A stretch of DNA of 64,000 nucleotides from M3007 sp964621185 (lineage in GTDB: Bacteria > Bacteroidota > Bacteroidia > Chitinophagales > Saprospiraceae), in NCBI GenBank assembly GCA_964621185.1, contig CAZULM010000023.1:21909-85908 (forward strand). Reading direction: 5' to 3'. Shown in pieces: positions 9,427-16,729 of this stretch. The position numbers were made by a program, and so were the translations under genes. Position 1 is the stretch's first letter. Each line of letters starts with the position of its first letter. Below the pieces are notes generated by a model. That model ran no database searches and was not told the DNA's origin. It worked only from the letters and a program-made list of their open reading frames with translations.

Positions 9427-11055
9427 ATGACCAACAAAGAAATAGCCTACGCTTTCGACGACTTGGCCAACCTGATGGAGCTCCACGGGGAAGACGAGTT
9501 CCGCATCCGCTCCTACCGCAACGCCTACCTCGCGCTGCGCAAGCTCGATGCGCCCCTCACCGAAATGGATGACGCCGAAATAAAGGCAATCAAAGGCGTG
9601 GGAAATGCCATTTCAGGTAAAATACGGGAATTGTTGGACGAAGGGCGCATGGCAAACTTGGAGAAATACCGCGAAAAAACCCCTGTTGGCGTGCAAGAAA
9701 TGCTGGAAATCAACGGTTTCGGGCCCAAGAAAGTGCGCCAGGTATGGCAAGAGATGGGCATCGAATCGGTGGGCGAGCTTTGGTACGCCTGCAACGAGAA
9801 CCGTTTGGTGGAATACAAAGGCTTTGGCCTGAAAACCCAGCAAGACCTGCTTCAGAAGCTCGACTATTTCCAAAAAAGCCGCGGCAAGCTGCACATTGAC
9901 CTCGCCGACGAACTCGCCGAATTTGTGTGTTCACAGATAACGGGCAAGCTTCCCGGCGCCTACGTCGCGCCCGTGGGCGAGGTTCGCCGGCGCTGCCCGG
10001 TGGTGAACCAGGTAGAGGTGCTCATAGGATACAACGGAGAAATAAGCGCCGTTTTCGATGCAGAAATAATGGCCTTGGAGCTGGAAGAGGCCAAACAATT
10101 CCGGGTAAAGCTGGAAGGTGGCACCAAAGTGATGCTGCACCAATGCTTAGCAGAAGAATTCGGCTCGAAGCTGTTCCGGCTGACCGGCTCGGAGGAATTT
10201 GTCAGAGGGTTTGCAGATGCCAACCCTGGCCTGGAATTTCGGGGCCTGCGCAGCGAGGCGGAAGTCTTTGAAAAAGCCAACACCGCCTTTGTCGTGCCGG
10301 AGCTCCGGGAATCGGCCTCCCCTACCCTGCCCAAAGCTGGCGCGCAACTGGTTGAACAACAGCATTTAACGGGCGTGTTGCACGTGCACACCACCTACAG
10401 CGACGGCATGCACACCCTGCGCCAAATGTGCGAACGCGCCCGCGAGCTCGGCTACGCCTACATCGGCATCACCGACCACAGCCAGGCCGCCTTTTACGCC
10501 AACGGCCTAAAGCCAGATCGCCTGCAACAACAATGGGACGAAATTGACGCCCTCAATGCTGAAATGGGGCCATTCCGCATCCTGAAAGGCATAGAAAGCG
10601 ATATCTTGAACGACGGCTCGCTCGACTACGAAGATGCCATCCTCGACAAGTTTGATTTCATCATCGCCTCGGTGCATACCAACCTGCGCATGAGCATCGA
10701 AAAAGCCACCGAGCGCATTGTCAGGGCTATCCAGCACCCCCGCACCACTATACTCGGCCACCCCACAGGCAGGCTGCTGCTCAGCCGCGAAGGCTACCCG
10801 CTCGACTGGGACGCGGTTTTTGAAGCCTGTCAGAAAAACCAAGTCGCCATAGAGCTCAATGCCCACCCTTACCGCTTAGATATTGATTATTCTTTGATAC
10901 CCAAGGCTTTGGCACATGGCATCCCTATCAGCATCAACCCCGACGCGCACAGCATGGCGGGCTTGGAAGTGGTGAAGTACGGACTGGCCGCGGCACGAAA
11001 AGGCGGGCTGACGACGGAAGGGTGCTTGAATGTGCGGGGTTTTGAAAGTTGGTAG
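9427..11055 (+). CDS. PolX-family protein with PHP exonuclease domain, degenerate polymerase palm
   Basis: Domain order is that of bacterial PolX: helix-hairpin-helix/thumb region (KGVGNAISGKIREL, then VQEMLEINGFGPKKVRQVW), a polymerase palm around 165-280, and a PHP domain from about 315 to the end. PHP metal ligands are all present: HVHTTYSDG, GITDHS, ESDIL, ASVHTNL, ILGHPTG and NPDAHS. In the palm, where active PolX enzymes read G-S-x-R-R...GDIDIL, this protein reads GEVRRR...NQVEVLI, so the two metal-binding aspartates appear replaced by Gln and Glu. It is therefore likely a nuclease only. I prefer ATG 9427 (MTNKEIAYAF); GTG 9418 is possible. The start lies six bases after the preceding stop. 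Confidence 0.88.
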   Translation: MTNKEIAYAFDDLANLMELHGEDEFRIRSYRNAYLALRKLDAPLTEMDDAEIKAIKGVGNAISGKIRELLDEGRMANLEKYREKTPVGVQEMLEINGFGPKKVRQVWQEMGIESVGELWYACNENRLVEYKGFGLKTQQDLLQKLDYFQKSRGKLHIDLADELAEFVCSQITGKLPGAYVAPVGEVRRRCPVVNQVEVLIGYNGEISAVFDAEIMALELEEAKQFRVKLEGGTKVMLHQCLAEEFGSKLFRLTGSEEFVRGFADANPGLEFRGLRSEAEVFEKANTAFVVPELRESASPTLPKAGAQLVEQQHLTGVLHVHTTYSDGMHTLRQMCERARELGYAYIGITDHSQAAFYANGLKPDRLQQQWDEIDALNAEMGPFRILKGIESDILNDGSLDYEDAILDKFDFIIASVHTNLRMSIEKATERIVRAIQHPRTTILGHPTGRLLLSREGYPLDWDAVFEACQKNQVAIELNAHPYRLDIDYSLIPKALAHGIPISINPDAHSMAGLEVVKYGLAAARKGGLTTEGCLNVRGFESW

Positions 11056-11088
11056 CGCCGCCTTCGGCCATGCCTTGCCCCCACTTAG

Positions 11089-11156
11089 ACATTCCATGTT
11101 GGACATTGGACATTCCATGTTGGACATTGGACATTCCATGTTGGACATTGGACATT
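11089..11156. repeat. Tandem repeat, three 21-bp units
   Basis: Three identical, contiguous copies of a 21-bp unit (acattccatg followed by ttggacattgg) at 11089-11109, 11110-11130 and 11131-11151, then a partial acatt. Within the unit the word GGACATT is itself iterated. No spacers separate the copies, so this is not a CRISPR. Non-coding, 33 bp after the PolX stop. Confidence 0.95.
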
Positions 11157-11310
11157 TTTCTGTGATCGTCATTACTACCCACACCGGAATAGCCCAACTT
11201 TTCTGTTATATTTTAACAAGGCTGAACTGCGCTCAAATGGCTTAAAATGCGGGTTTTTGAGCACATTTGGGCGTTTCCCCTATAATTCCGGGTGGAAAAG
11301 CCCCCCAATA

Positions 11311-11356
11311 ATGTTATATTTTCCGAAGTATGGTGTGCTGACTTTTGTCCTATCAG
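11311..11356 (+). promoter_or_regulatory. Conserved upstream element, copy 1
   Basis: ATGTTAT at 11311 and GACTTTTGTCC at 11340, followed by TATCAG. The same two words, 29 bases start to start, occur at 15150 and 15179 ahead of another small secreted protein. GACTTTTGTCC ends 57 bases before the ATG. Shared regulation is an inference. Confidence 0.55.
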
Positions 11357-11406
11357 CAAGTTCCGGCGCTGATAGATTTCAGTCATTTATCCAAATACAT
11401 CACGAC

Positions 11407-11871
11407 ATGAAGACAGTATCCTTTTCTCCGCTCTTGGCAGCAACCCTCGTTTGCAGCCTTTTCATCCACGCTTGCCAGAAAGACAGCCACACCGTACCGA
11501 ATGCCGACCAAGGGCAAGCCTCCGAGCTCAGCCCCAGCGAACGCTGCATGTGTCTGCCTCCGTACACCATTTCCGTCACGGCAACTTCGAGCAATACGGC
11601 CACCATTGTATGGGACGAAATGCCGGAGAGCCTGGGCTACCAGGTGGAATGGCTCCAAGGAAGCAACAGCACGGTGATCGACAGCTCCATGCTTTCGTCG
11701 GTTTTTACGGAAGGCAATTCAATCATGTTGACCGAGCTCAAGCCCGACAGACACTACGCCGTGCGGGTGATCAACGTATGCCGGCTGCTTTCCAGCGACC
11801 CACCGGGTTGGGTTCCCTTTAAGACTGCGCCGAAACCAACCGTCAGGCCCAAATCTGAGGCATTCAGGTAA
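11407..11871 (+). CDS. Small lipoprotein with one fibronectin type III domain, 154 aa
   Basis: Signal peptide with lipobox (SLFIHAC, Cys near residue 20) followed by a short linker containing CMCLPPYTIS and one fibronectin type III domain (ISVTATSSNTATIVWDEM, GYQVEWLQG, LTELKPDRHYAVRVINVC). Residues 130 to the end form a basic, proline-containing tail. Presumably anchored in the envelope and exposed to periplasm or surface. Start at 11407 is fixed by the signal peptide. A hairpin terminator follows at 11919. Related in architecture to the small secreted proteins at 15247 and 15637; no specific function can be given. Confidence 0.82.
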   Translation: MKTVSFSPLLAATLVCSLFIHACQKDSHTVPNADQGQASELSPSERCMCLPPYTISVTATSSNTATIVWDEMPESLGYQVEWLQGSNSTVIDSSMLSSVFTEGNSIMLTELKPDRHYAVRVINVCRLLSSDPPGWVPFKTAPKPTVRPKSEAFR

Positions 11872-11918
11872 AAAACAAGCGGTTTCAACCGACATTTACC
11901 CATCAACTACTTGCCTTG

Positions 11919-11954
11919 CCGCCTCTATAGATAAAAGATGAGGCGGTTTTTTTT
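11919..11954 (+). terminator. Rho-independent terminator after the fibronectin lipoprotein
   Basis: Arms ccgcctc (11919-11925) and gaggcgg (11940-11946) enclose a 14-nt loop and are followed directly by eight T residues. A second small hairpin, ggccgga/tccggcc at 12051-12070, lies further on between the two convergent genes. Confidence 0.8.
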
Positions 11955-12101
11955 GGCCTATACCCAACGGAAAATGGTTTGCAAAAAAAATCAAGAAGTA
12001 AGTCCTTAATAATCGATAAAAATTGAATCTTAGCATAAAAACCAAGTGGAGGCCGGAAGCGAGTCCGGCCCCCACCGTGGTTGAAGTCCAAATCTAAGTA
12101 G

Positions 12102-13229
12102 TTACTGTGTCTTGAGCACTTTTATGGTTTCGGCCCGGTCGCCGGTTTCTACGCGGAGGAGGTAGAGCCCAGGCTGGAGGTCTTGGGTGGAGATGCTTTG
12201 CGTTTGGGCGCCGCCGGGGGTGGTCACGGACATTGCCAGGCGGCCTTGCAGGTCATACAGGCTGATTCTCACGTCGTTTTCCTCGGTGGCGAAGGGGATT
12301 TTGAGGTCGAGGAGCTTGGTGAAGGGGTTGGGGGAGGCGGAGAGGGAGAAGCTTTCTTCCGATTCTGGTATTTCTATTCGATCACTTCCAATTATATCTC
12401 CAGAAAGCCCTTGAACAGGTGCAATCTTTTCAATAATATAGCTTGAGTTGTTATTGTTGTTGGCCATTCGGTAAAACTCTCCATCTCCTTGAGCCGTAGG
12501 AAAATAAACAGATACTTCTGCAAAATAGCAATTACTGCAATTGTATGCTATTTTAATAGACTGCCCGCCGACAGGTTCAAAATAAAATTTGTTCTGATCA
12601 TTGCAACAATCTGCATCGTTTTCATTTGGATATAGATAAGTAACTGTACCAACAACATTCAACATAAAATTGAGCTGCACATTTTGAAGGGTTGGATGTT
12701 TGATGTTGAAGTATGTATTTGAACCTGATTTCGAATAGCTACAGGAGCCCTTTTTATCCTCAGATAACTGGCAGACAGCGCTCCAACCATGGGTATTCCC
12801 ATTATATCCTGTCCCTACAAGCTCAATAATTATTGTTTCAACAATCAGGGAGATTGTGGATTGTTGGCCTTGTTCACCCCCGTAGCAAATCGACCAAATC
12901 TTTCCAAAATATTGCCTGCCCGGAATTAGGTTGGTAGCTGTAGCAATGTTGGTGCTTGCCGGTACTGTAATGTCACTTACCGGCAAACCAGTCACCACGT
13001 CGGTTGTGACAATACGGTAAGCAAAAGCGCCAGGAACTGATGGCCAGGTATAACTCAACCAAGTTGTTCCAACTTGAGTAACCATAAGGAAAGCCGGGGG
13101 CGCCAAATTGCAGACATCCTTATTAATCTCCTCGCTCGCCGGATTTGAATTATTGGCTAAATTCCAAGGCTGAAATGCAAAGAGATGAAAGATAATAAAT
13201 AGGGCGAAGGAAATAATTTTTTGTCTCAT
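12102..13229 (-). CDS. T9SS type A cargo with fibronectin type III domain, 375 aa
   Basis: Signal peptide (MRQKIISFALFIIFHLFAF), then a fibronectin type III domain at about 40-135 (FLMVTQVGTTWLSYTWPSV, LIPGRQYFGKIW). The middle part (140-270) is cysteine-containing (CQLSEDKKGSC, DADCCND, YNCSNCYF) and resembles a secreted beta-sandwich, unassigned. From about residue 296 there is a T9SS C-terminal sorting domain: SASPNPFTKLLDLKIP, ISLYDLQGRLAMS, LQPGLYLLRVETGD and a short basic end. Predicted to be exported across the outer membrane and attached to the surface or released. It is AT-richer than most neighbours and convergent with the preceding lipoprotein. Confidence 0.88.
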   Translation of the reverse strand: MRQKIISFALFIIFHLFAFQPWNLANNSNPASEEINKDVCNLAPPAFLMVTQVGTTWLSYTWPSVPGAFAYRIVTTDVVTGLPVSDITVPASTNIATATNLIPGRQYFGKIWSICYGGEQGQQSTISLIVETIIIELVGTGYNGNTHGWSAVCQLSEDKKGSCSYSKSGSNTYFNIKHPTLQNVQLNFMLNVVGTVTYLYPNENDADCCNDQNKFYFEPVGGQSIKIAYNCSNCYFAEVSVYFPTAQGDGEFYRMANNNNNSSYIIEKIAPVQGLSGDIIGSDRIEIPESEESFSLSASPNPFTKLLDLKIPFATEENDVRISLYDLQGRLAMSVTTPGGAQTQSISTQDLQPGLYLLRVETGDRAETIKVLKTQ

Positions 13230-13553
13230 GACGGATTGCGATTGTGTTTATTGAAAAATCAAATGTTCGAAATTGTTTGAATGAAGCCTGAAAATGCTGA
13301 ACTGGAAAGGATTATAAAAAAAAGGGCAAATTGTCCAGCCAAAACTTTATTAGATTCCCTTTTTTGATCAAATTTGCCGTCCAAATTGCAAAATGATGAC
13401 TTCAAAAATGAAATGCTCGTCTTGAATTTGTGCTAGATTTTAATGTTGCAACGGAAAAACCTTGTCCTGGACATCGTCAAGCTTCCACAAAGTTACCCCC
13501 TCATCCTTCTAAAAAGTGTAACACTTTTTTCAATTTTTACCAAACTAAAATGA
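13230..13553. other. AT-rich divergent intergenic region
   Basis: These 324 bases separate two divergent genes and must contain both promoters. I see no gene, hairpin or exact TAnnTTTG match with a convincing position. Confidence 0.5.
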
Positions 13554-15008
13554 ATGATAAACTCCTTTGTCCTTGAGGTTGTCAATTCCTTTTCAGTTTC
13601 AGAGGAAAAGGATTTTGAAACATTTATGAACAGCCCGTATTTTAACGCAGGAACTAGCAGCAAGCAGCTGACCGCCTTGGCCTCCCACATTCTTTCCGCA
13701 AAAAAGCAGGGAATGCTGGAGGCTTTAGATAATGAATCTCTTTACAATAAACTATTCCCAAACACAGGTCTTGTTGAAAACAAAATTGACAAACTCATGT
13801 CCGCCATGAAGCGCCTTCTTCAGGATTTTCTAAGTGCCCAACATTTTTTCCACCCGGAAAAAGAAAAAGAGAGGATGTTGGCGGCGGCCACTGAGTTGCG
13901 GCTAAAAGGGTTAGAGAACAAATACCTTCTAGCCATAAATAAATTAACAAAATCAGTCGATTCATCACCATGGGAGACCATCAGCAATTATTTTTTCCGC
14001 CATCTGTTAGCGCTTGAAGAACATGAATGGCACAGCACATTCAACAAGGCAAAAGGGGACGTCCACATCCCAGAAACTATCCGACACCTTGACAACTATT
14101 ATTGGTCTCAAAAAACCGAAATGCTGAACAGGTTGCTCCTGCAACAAAAAATGATCATTTTGCCAGACCAAGCAAAAGAAATAATTGAACTCCCCTGGGA
14201 AATCCCCGCAGCCCAACTTGTCAACAACTCATTGATGCAATTGATATGGAAGATTCACAAATTATTGAAAGACAACCAGCCAAATCCAGAAAGCTTCTTT
14301 CACCTGATGAATGTTCTACAAAGCCAAGAATCCAAGATTAGCCCAGAAGACAATGTAAAATACTATACTTATTTGCGCAACATTTGCATCTTAGTCCTCG
14401 ATGAAGGCCGAGAAGAGCTTCGGCCTGTATTGTTTCAAATCCAAAAGGATAATTTGCAACGTGGCTATTTCTATTTCGATGGGAAAATTCCACCTAATTC
14501 TTTTTTGAGCATTACCCAAACTGCGTTGAGCGTAGGTGAAATTAACTGGGCATTTCAGTTTGTTGAAGCACATAAGGAGATGATAATCGGCGAAAATGAA
14601 CTTGGAGAATTTTACGATTTGAATCGAGCTATCTGCCTATTCGCCGAAAAAAAATATCATGATGCCCTTGAAATCATCCCTTTCGGCTCATCATATTCCA
14701 TGTACCATCTATTAGCTAGAAGGCTCGAACTCAAGATCTATTATGAGCTGGATGATGACTTGTTGCCATACAAAATTGATGCCTTCAAAATGTTTATCAG
14801 CAGGGCTGGGAACAAAGTGCTTTCAAAGAACTTGCACGAACTCTACGTCAACTTTATCAACTTCCTCCGCCAGCTCAGCCTCTCCCCCAAAGCCCGCGAC
14901 AAAAAACGCGCAGAAAAAATGATCGAGCGCATCAACAAGAAAAAACTGGTGGCCGACCGCGCCTGGCTCCTCGAAAAAGCCCGCGAGCTCGGAGAAAGAA
15001 AAACCTGA
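13554..15008 (+). CDS. Protein of unknown function, 484 aa, helical
   Basis: A soluble, strongly alpha-helical protein without signal peptide or membrane segment. The N-terminus (LEVVNSFSVSEEKDFETFM, then SPYFN) and the paired-helix character (YTYLRNICILVLDEGREEL, LARRLELKIYYELDD) recall uncharacterised Bacteroidota proteins with TPR-like helical repeats. The C-terminus is basic (ARDKKRAEKMIERINKKK). Its codon use is AT-rich in the first 1.3 kb and GC-richer in the last 150 bp, visible as a sharp change near 14,860. ATG 13554 is in frame and gives the family-like start MINSFVLEVV. Followed by a strong hairpin terminator. No function assigned. Confidence 0.8.
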   Translation: MINSFVLEVVNSFSVSEEKDFETFMNSPYFNAGTSSKQLTALASHILSAKKQGMLEALDNESLYNKLFPNTGLVENKIDKLMSAMKRLLQDFLSAQHFFHPEKEKERMLAAATELRLKGLENKYLLAINKLTKSVDSSPWETISNYFFRHLLALEEHEWHSTFNKAKGDVHIPETIRHLDNYYWSQKTEMLNRLLLQQKMIILPDQAKEIIELPWEIPAAQLVNNSLMQLIWKIHKLLKDNQPNPESFFHLMNVLQSQESKISPEDNVKYYTYLRNICILVLDEGREELRPVLFQIQKDNLQRGYFYFDGKIPPNSFLSITQTALSVGEINWAFQFVEAHKEMIIGENELGEFYDLNRAICLFAEKKYHDALEIIPFGSSYSMYHLLARRLELKIYYELDDDLLPYKIDAFKMFISRAGNKVLSKNLHELYVNFINFLRQLSLSPKARDKKRAEKMIERINKKKLVADRAWLLEKARELGERKT

Positions 15009-15080
15009 AACACCAAGTTTCACAGAAAAAAAATAATTCTGCGTTACAAGTTTTAGGCTAAAAAACCGCCCCGATAGCCT

Positions 15081-15128
15081 AATAATCAAGCCCCCGTTGC
15101 TCCCAACAGCAGCGGGGGCTTGATTATT
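15081..15128. terminator. Strong hairpin, probably a bidirectional terminator
   Basis: Perfect 15-bp arms (15081-15095 and 15114-15128; AATAATCAAGCCCCC and its complement), extended inward by a further near-perfect stem. It follows the gene ending at 15008 and precedes the conserved upstream element of the next gene. Confidence 0.8.
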
Positions 15129-15149
15129 CAGGGGTAAAAACCGGAAAAT

Positions 15150-15195
15150 ATGTTATTTCCCCATCAGTTGAAGTGCGGGACTTTTGTCCCATCAG
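15150..15195 (+). promoter_or_regulatory. Conserved upstream element, copy 2
   Basis: ATGTTAT at 15150 and GACTTTTGTCC at 15179, then CATCAG; spacing between the two words (29) and distance to the ATG (58) nearly equal those of copy 1 at 11311. The direct repeat CCCATCAGTT occurs twice here (near 15160 and 15188). Confidence 0.55.
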
Positions 15196-15246
15196 TTAAT
15201 CAAGACACGCTTGAACAATTTTTTTTTCACGTTAAACACTTTTATT

Positions 15247-15591
15247 ATGAACTACTTGACCAAAAGTATTTTGCTGCTCGCGGTTTTTGCCGTGCCAGTG
15301 TCCCTCGGTGCATCCAAGCCCGTGGTTGCCTCCCTCGAATCTCCCAGCTTCATGCTCACGCTGAAGGTTTTCCAAACCGGCCCCGGAACAGCTGCAGCAT
15401 TCTGGAATTCTTCTGTTGACGGGCCTTTCGATGTCGTCGTCGAAGACCTGAGCACCAACCAGGTGGTTTACCACAATACCACTTATGAAAATTTCGACGA
15501 CGGCCTGAACAACCTGTCGGCCAACACCTTGCACCGCGTCACGGTGAGCGATATTGACAACGCCTTGGTGTTCGACATTTTCATTCAGTAA
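15247..15591 (+). CDS. Small secreted fibronectin-like protein, 114 aa
   Basis: Signal peptide (MNYLTKSILLLAVFAVPVSLGAS) then a single beta-sandwich domain of about 85 residues: MLTLKVFQTGPGTAAAFWNS, PFDVVVEDLSTNQVVYHNTT, LSANTLHRVTVSD. The pattern of the second gene at 15637 (TAAWNSTWNGAFNVYLLDLTTN) is clearly homologous, so these are tandem paralogues. Both are preceded by a similar leader TTCACGTTAAA..ACTTT.ATT. Probably periplasmic or secreted; no lipobox, no sorting domain. Function unknown. Confidence 0.75.
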   Translation: MNYLTKSILLLAVFAVPVSLGASKPVVASLESPSFMLTLKVFQTGPGTAAAFWNSSVDGPFDVVVEDLSTNQVVYHNTTYENFDDGLNNLSANTLHRVTVSDIDNALVFDIFIQ

Positions 15592-15636
15592 TGCACTTCC
15601 TTACCCAAATAATTTCACGTTAAAACTTTATTGATC

Positions 15637-16014
15637 ATGTACACGGCAATCAAAATCACTCTAATTTTCGCGGTATTCGCCTCCATCCCCTGTATGGCCT
15701 CTGCGTCCGCCAGCAATGCACGAATTCCCGTCGCCAACGTTCTTGAAGCGGCCAAAAAACCGATGATTATGAACTGGGTTATAGCTCAAAACACAGCACC
15801 CGGAGAAATCACCGCTGCCTGGAACTCTACTTGGAACGGCGCATTCAACGTTTACCTGCTTGACCTGACGACAAATACCGGAGTGGGCCCTTTCGTCACC
15901 AACAACACGACAATGACTTTCCAAAACCTGATCGGAGGGCATACCTATGTGGTTAGCGTCCATGATGACCGCACCGTAAAGGCAAGCAACCCTGTCACCG
16001 TCCACAACAATTAG
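15637..16014 (+). CDS. Small secreted fibronectin-like protein, 125 aa, paralogue of the preceding gene
   Basis: Signal peptide (MYTAIKITLIFAVFASIPCMASAS) followed by one fibronectin-like sandwich: MNWVIAQNTAPGEITAAWNS, AFNVYLLDLTTNTG, TMTFQNLIGGHTYVVSVHDD. The ATG at 15637 is preferred over TTG 15631. It lies 45 bp after its paralogue and shares the 5' leader sequence, suggesting gene duplication that included the upstream region. Function unknown. Confidence 0.75.
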   Translation: MYTAIKITLIFAVFASIPCMASASASNARIPVANVLEAAKKPMIMNWVIAQNTAPGEITAAWNSTWNGAFNVYLLDLTTNTGVGPFVTNNTTMTFQNLIGGHTYVVSVHDDRTVKASNPVTVHNN

Positions 16015-16085
16015 GCTTGCCATTGGACATATACATTGTTTTTTCCCTCAACTACTCATTTCATCGACTCAAAGCAATTTATATC

Positions 16086-16538
16086 ATGAAAAACAAAATT
16101 TCTTTAGCCATTGCTTCCATGCTTGTCCTAGGCGCAGCCATTTTTTTTGCATGCCAAAAGGACGCGCCTGTACCATCACCACAACCAATCGAATCAGGCA
16201 CGGACAAGAGCCTGGACCGGAGCGGGGTTTGTAACAATATCATCGTTGCACGCGGCGTTGGCCTTGTAATTTGCGGCAGTGATACAGGTGTCAACCAATG
16301 CACGGTATGCGGGCAAATCCGTACCAGTGAATTAGTCGTAACCAACCCTGACAACTTTGGGTTTACTGGCTCAGATGTCTTTTCTTTGTACAATCCGACG
16401 GGACGGAGCATTACGGCTGGGCTTTCCTTCAACTGTGCGCTTCAAGCCCCCATTTGGGTAACGATCGCCTCGGGGGCTACTGTTTCGTTCACAGTTGCGC
16501 CCGACGCGCAAGGGTGCTGCCAAATCACTCCTTGTTAA
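16086..16538 (+). CDS. Small cysteine-rich lipoprotein, 150 aa
   Basis: Signal peptide with lipobox (LGAAIFFAC, Cys near residue 20, then QKD as in the lipoprotein at 11407). The mature part has six or more cysteines (GVCNNII, VICGS, NQCTVCGQI, FNCALQ, GCCQITPC), which suggests a disulfide-stabilised domain. Ends with a CC...C cluster. Same strand as the two small secreted genes before it, 71 bp downstream. A terminator follows. I do not recognise the family. Confidence 0.7.
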   Translation: MKNKISLAIASMLVLGAAIFFACQKDAPVPSPQPIESGTDKSLDRSGVCNNIIVARGVGLVICGSDTGVNQCTVCGQIRTSELVVTNPDNFGFTGSDVFSLYNPTGRSITAGLSFNCALQAPIWVTIASGATVSFTVAPDAQGCCQITPC

Positions 16539-16581
16539 ACAGGTATCGACGGTACATTGAATAATATCGTTGAGCATTCTC

Positions 16582-16618
16582 ATGGCCGCCTCAGCCTTCC
16601 TGTGGCGGCCATTTTTTT
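16582..16618 (+). terminator. Rho-independent terminator
   Basis: Arms atggccgcc (16582-16590) and ggcggccat (16604-16612) with a 13-nt loop and a following T run. It closes the group of small secreted genes. Confidence 0.85.
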
Positions 16619-16729
16619 GCCATTCCCCAACACTTTTGTTAACTTTCCGTTTATCCTGCCCCACTTTTAAGCACTCCCACCCCTTTTTTCGTTGTATCTT
16701 GCATCCTTCTTTTGCATAATACAGTTTCC

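Larger units (their letters stand above)
11056..11406. other. Intergenic stretch with tandem repeat and a conserved upstream element
   Basis: No gene is seen in these 351 bases. They hold the 21-bp tandem repeat at 11089-11151 and, nearer the next gene, an ATGTTAT/GACTTTTGTCC motif pair at 11311-11356 that recurs with the same spacing upstream of the gene at 15247. Confidence 0.7.

Noticed and set aside
11089..11156. Possible CRISPR array
   Set aside because: The units are contiguous with no spacers and no cas genes are nearby.
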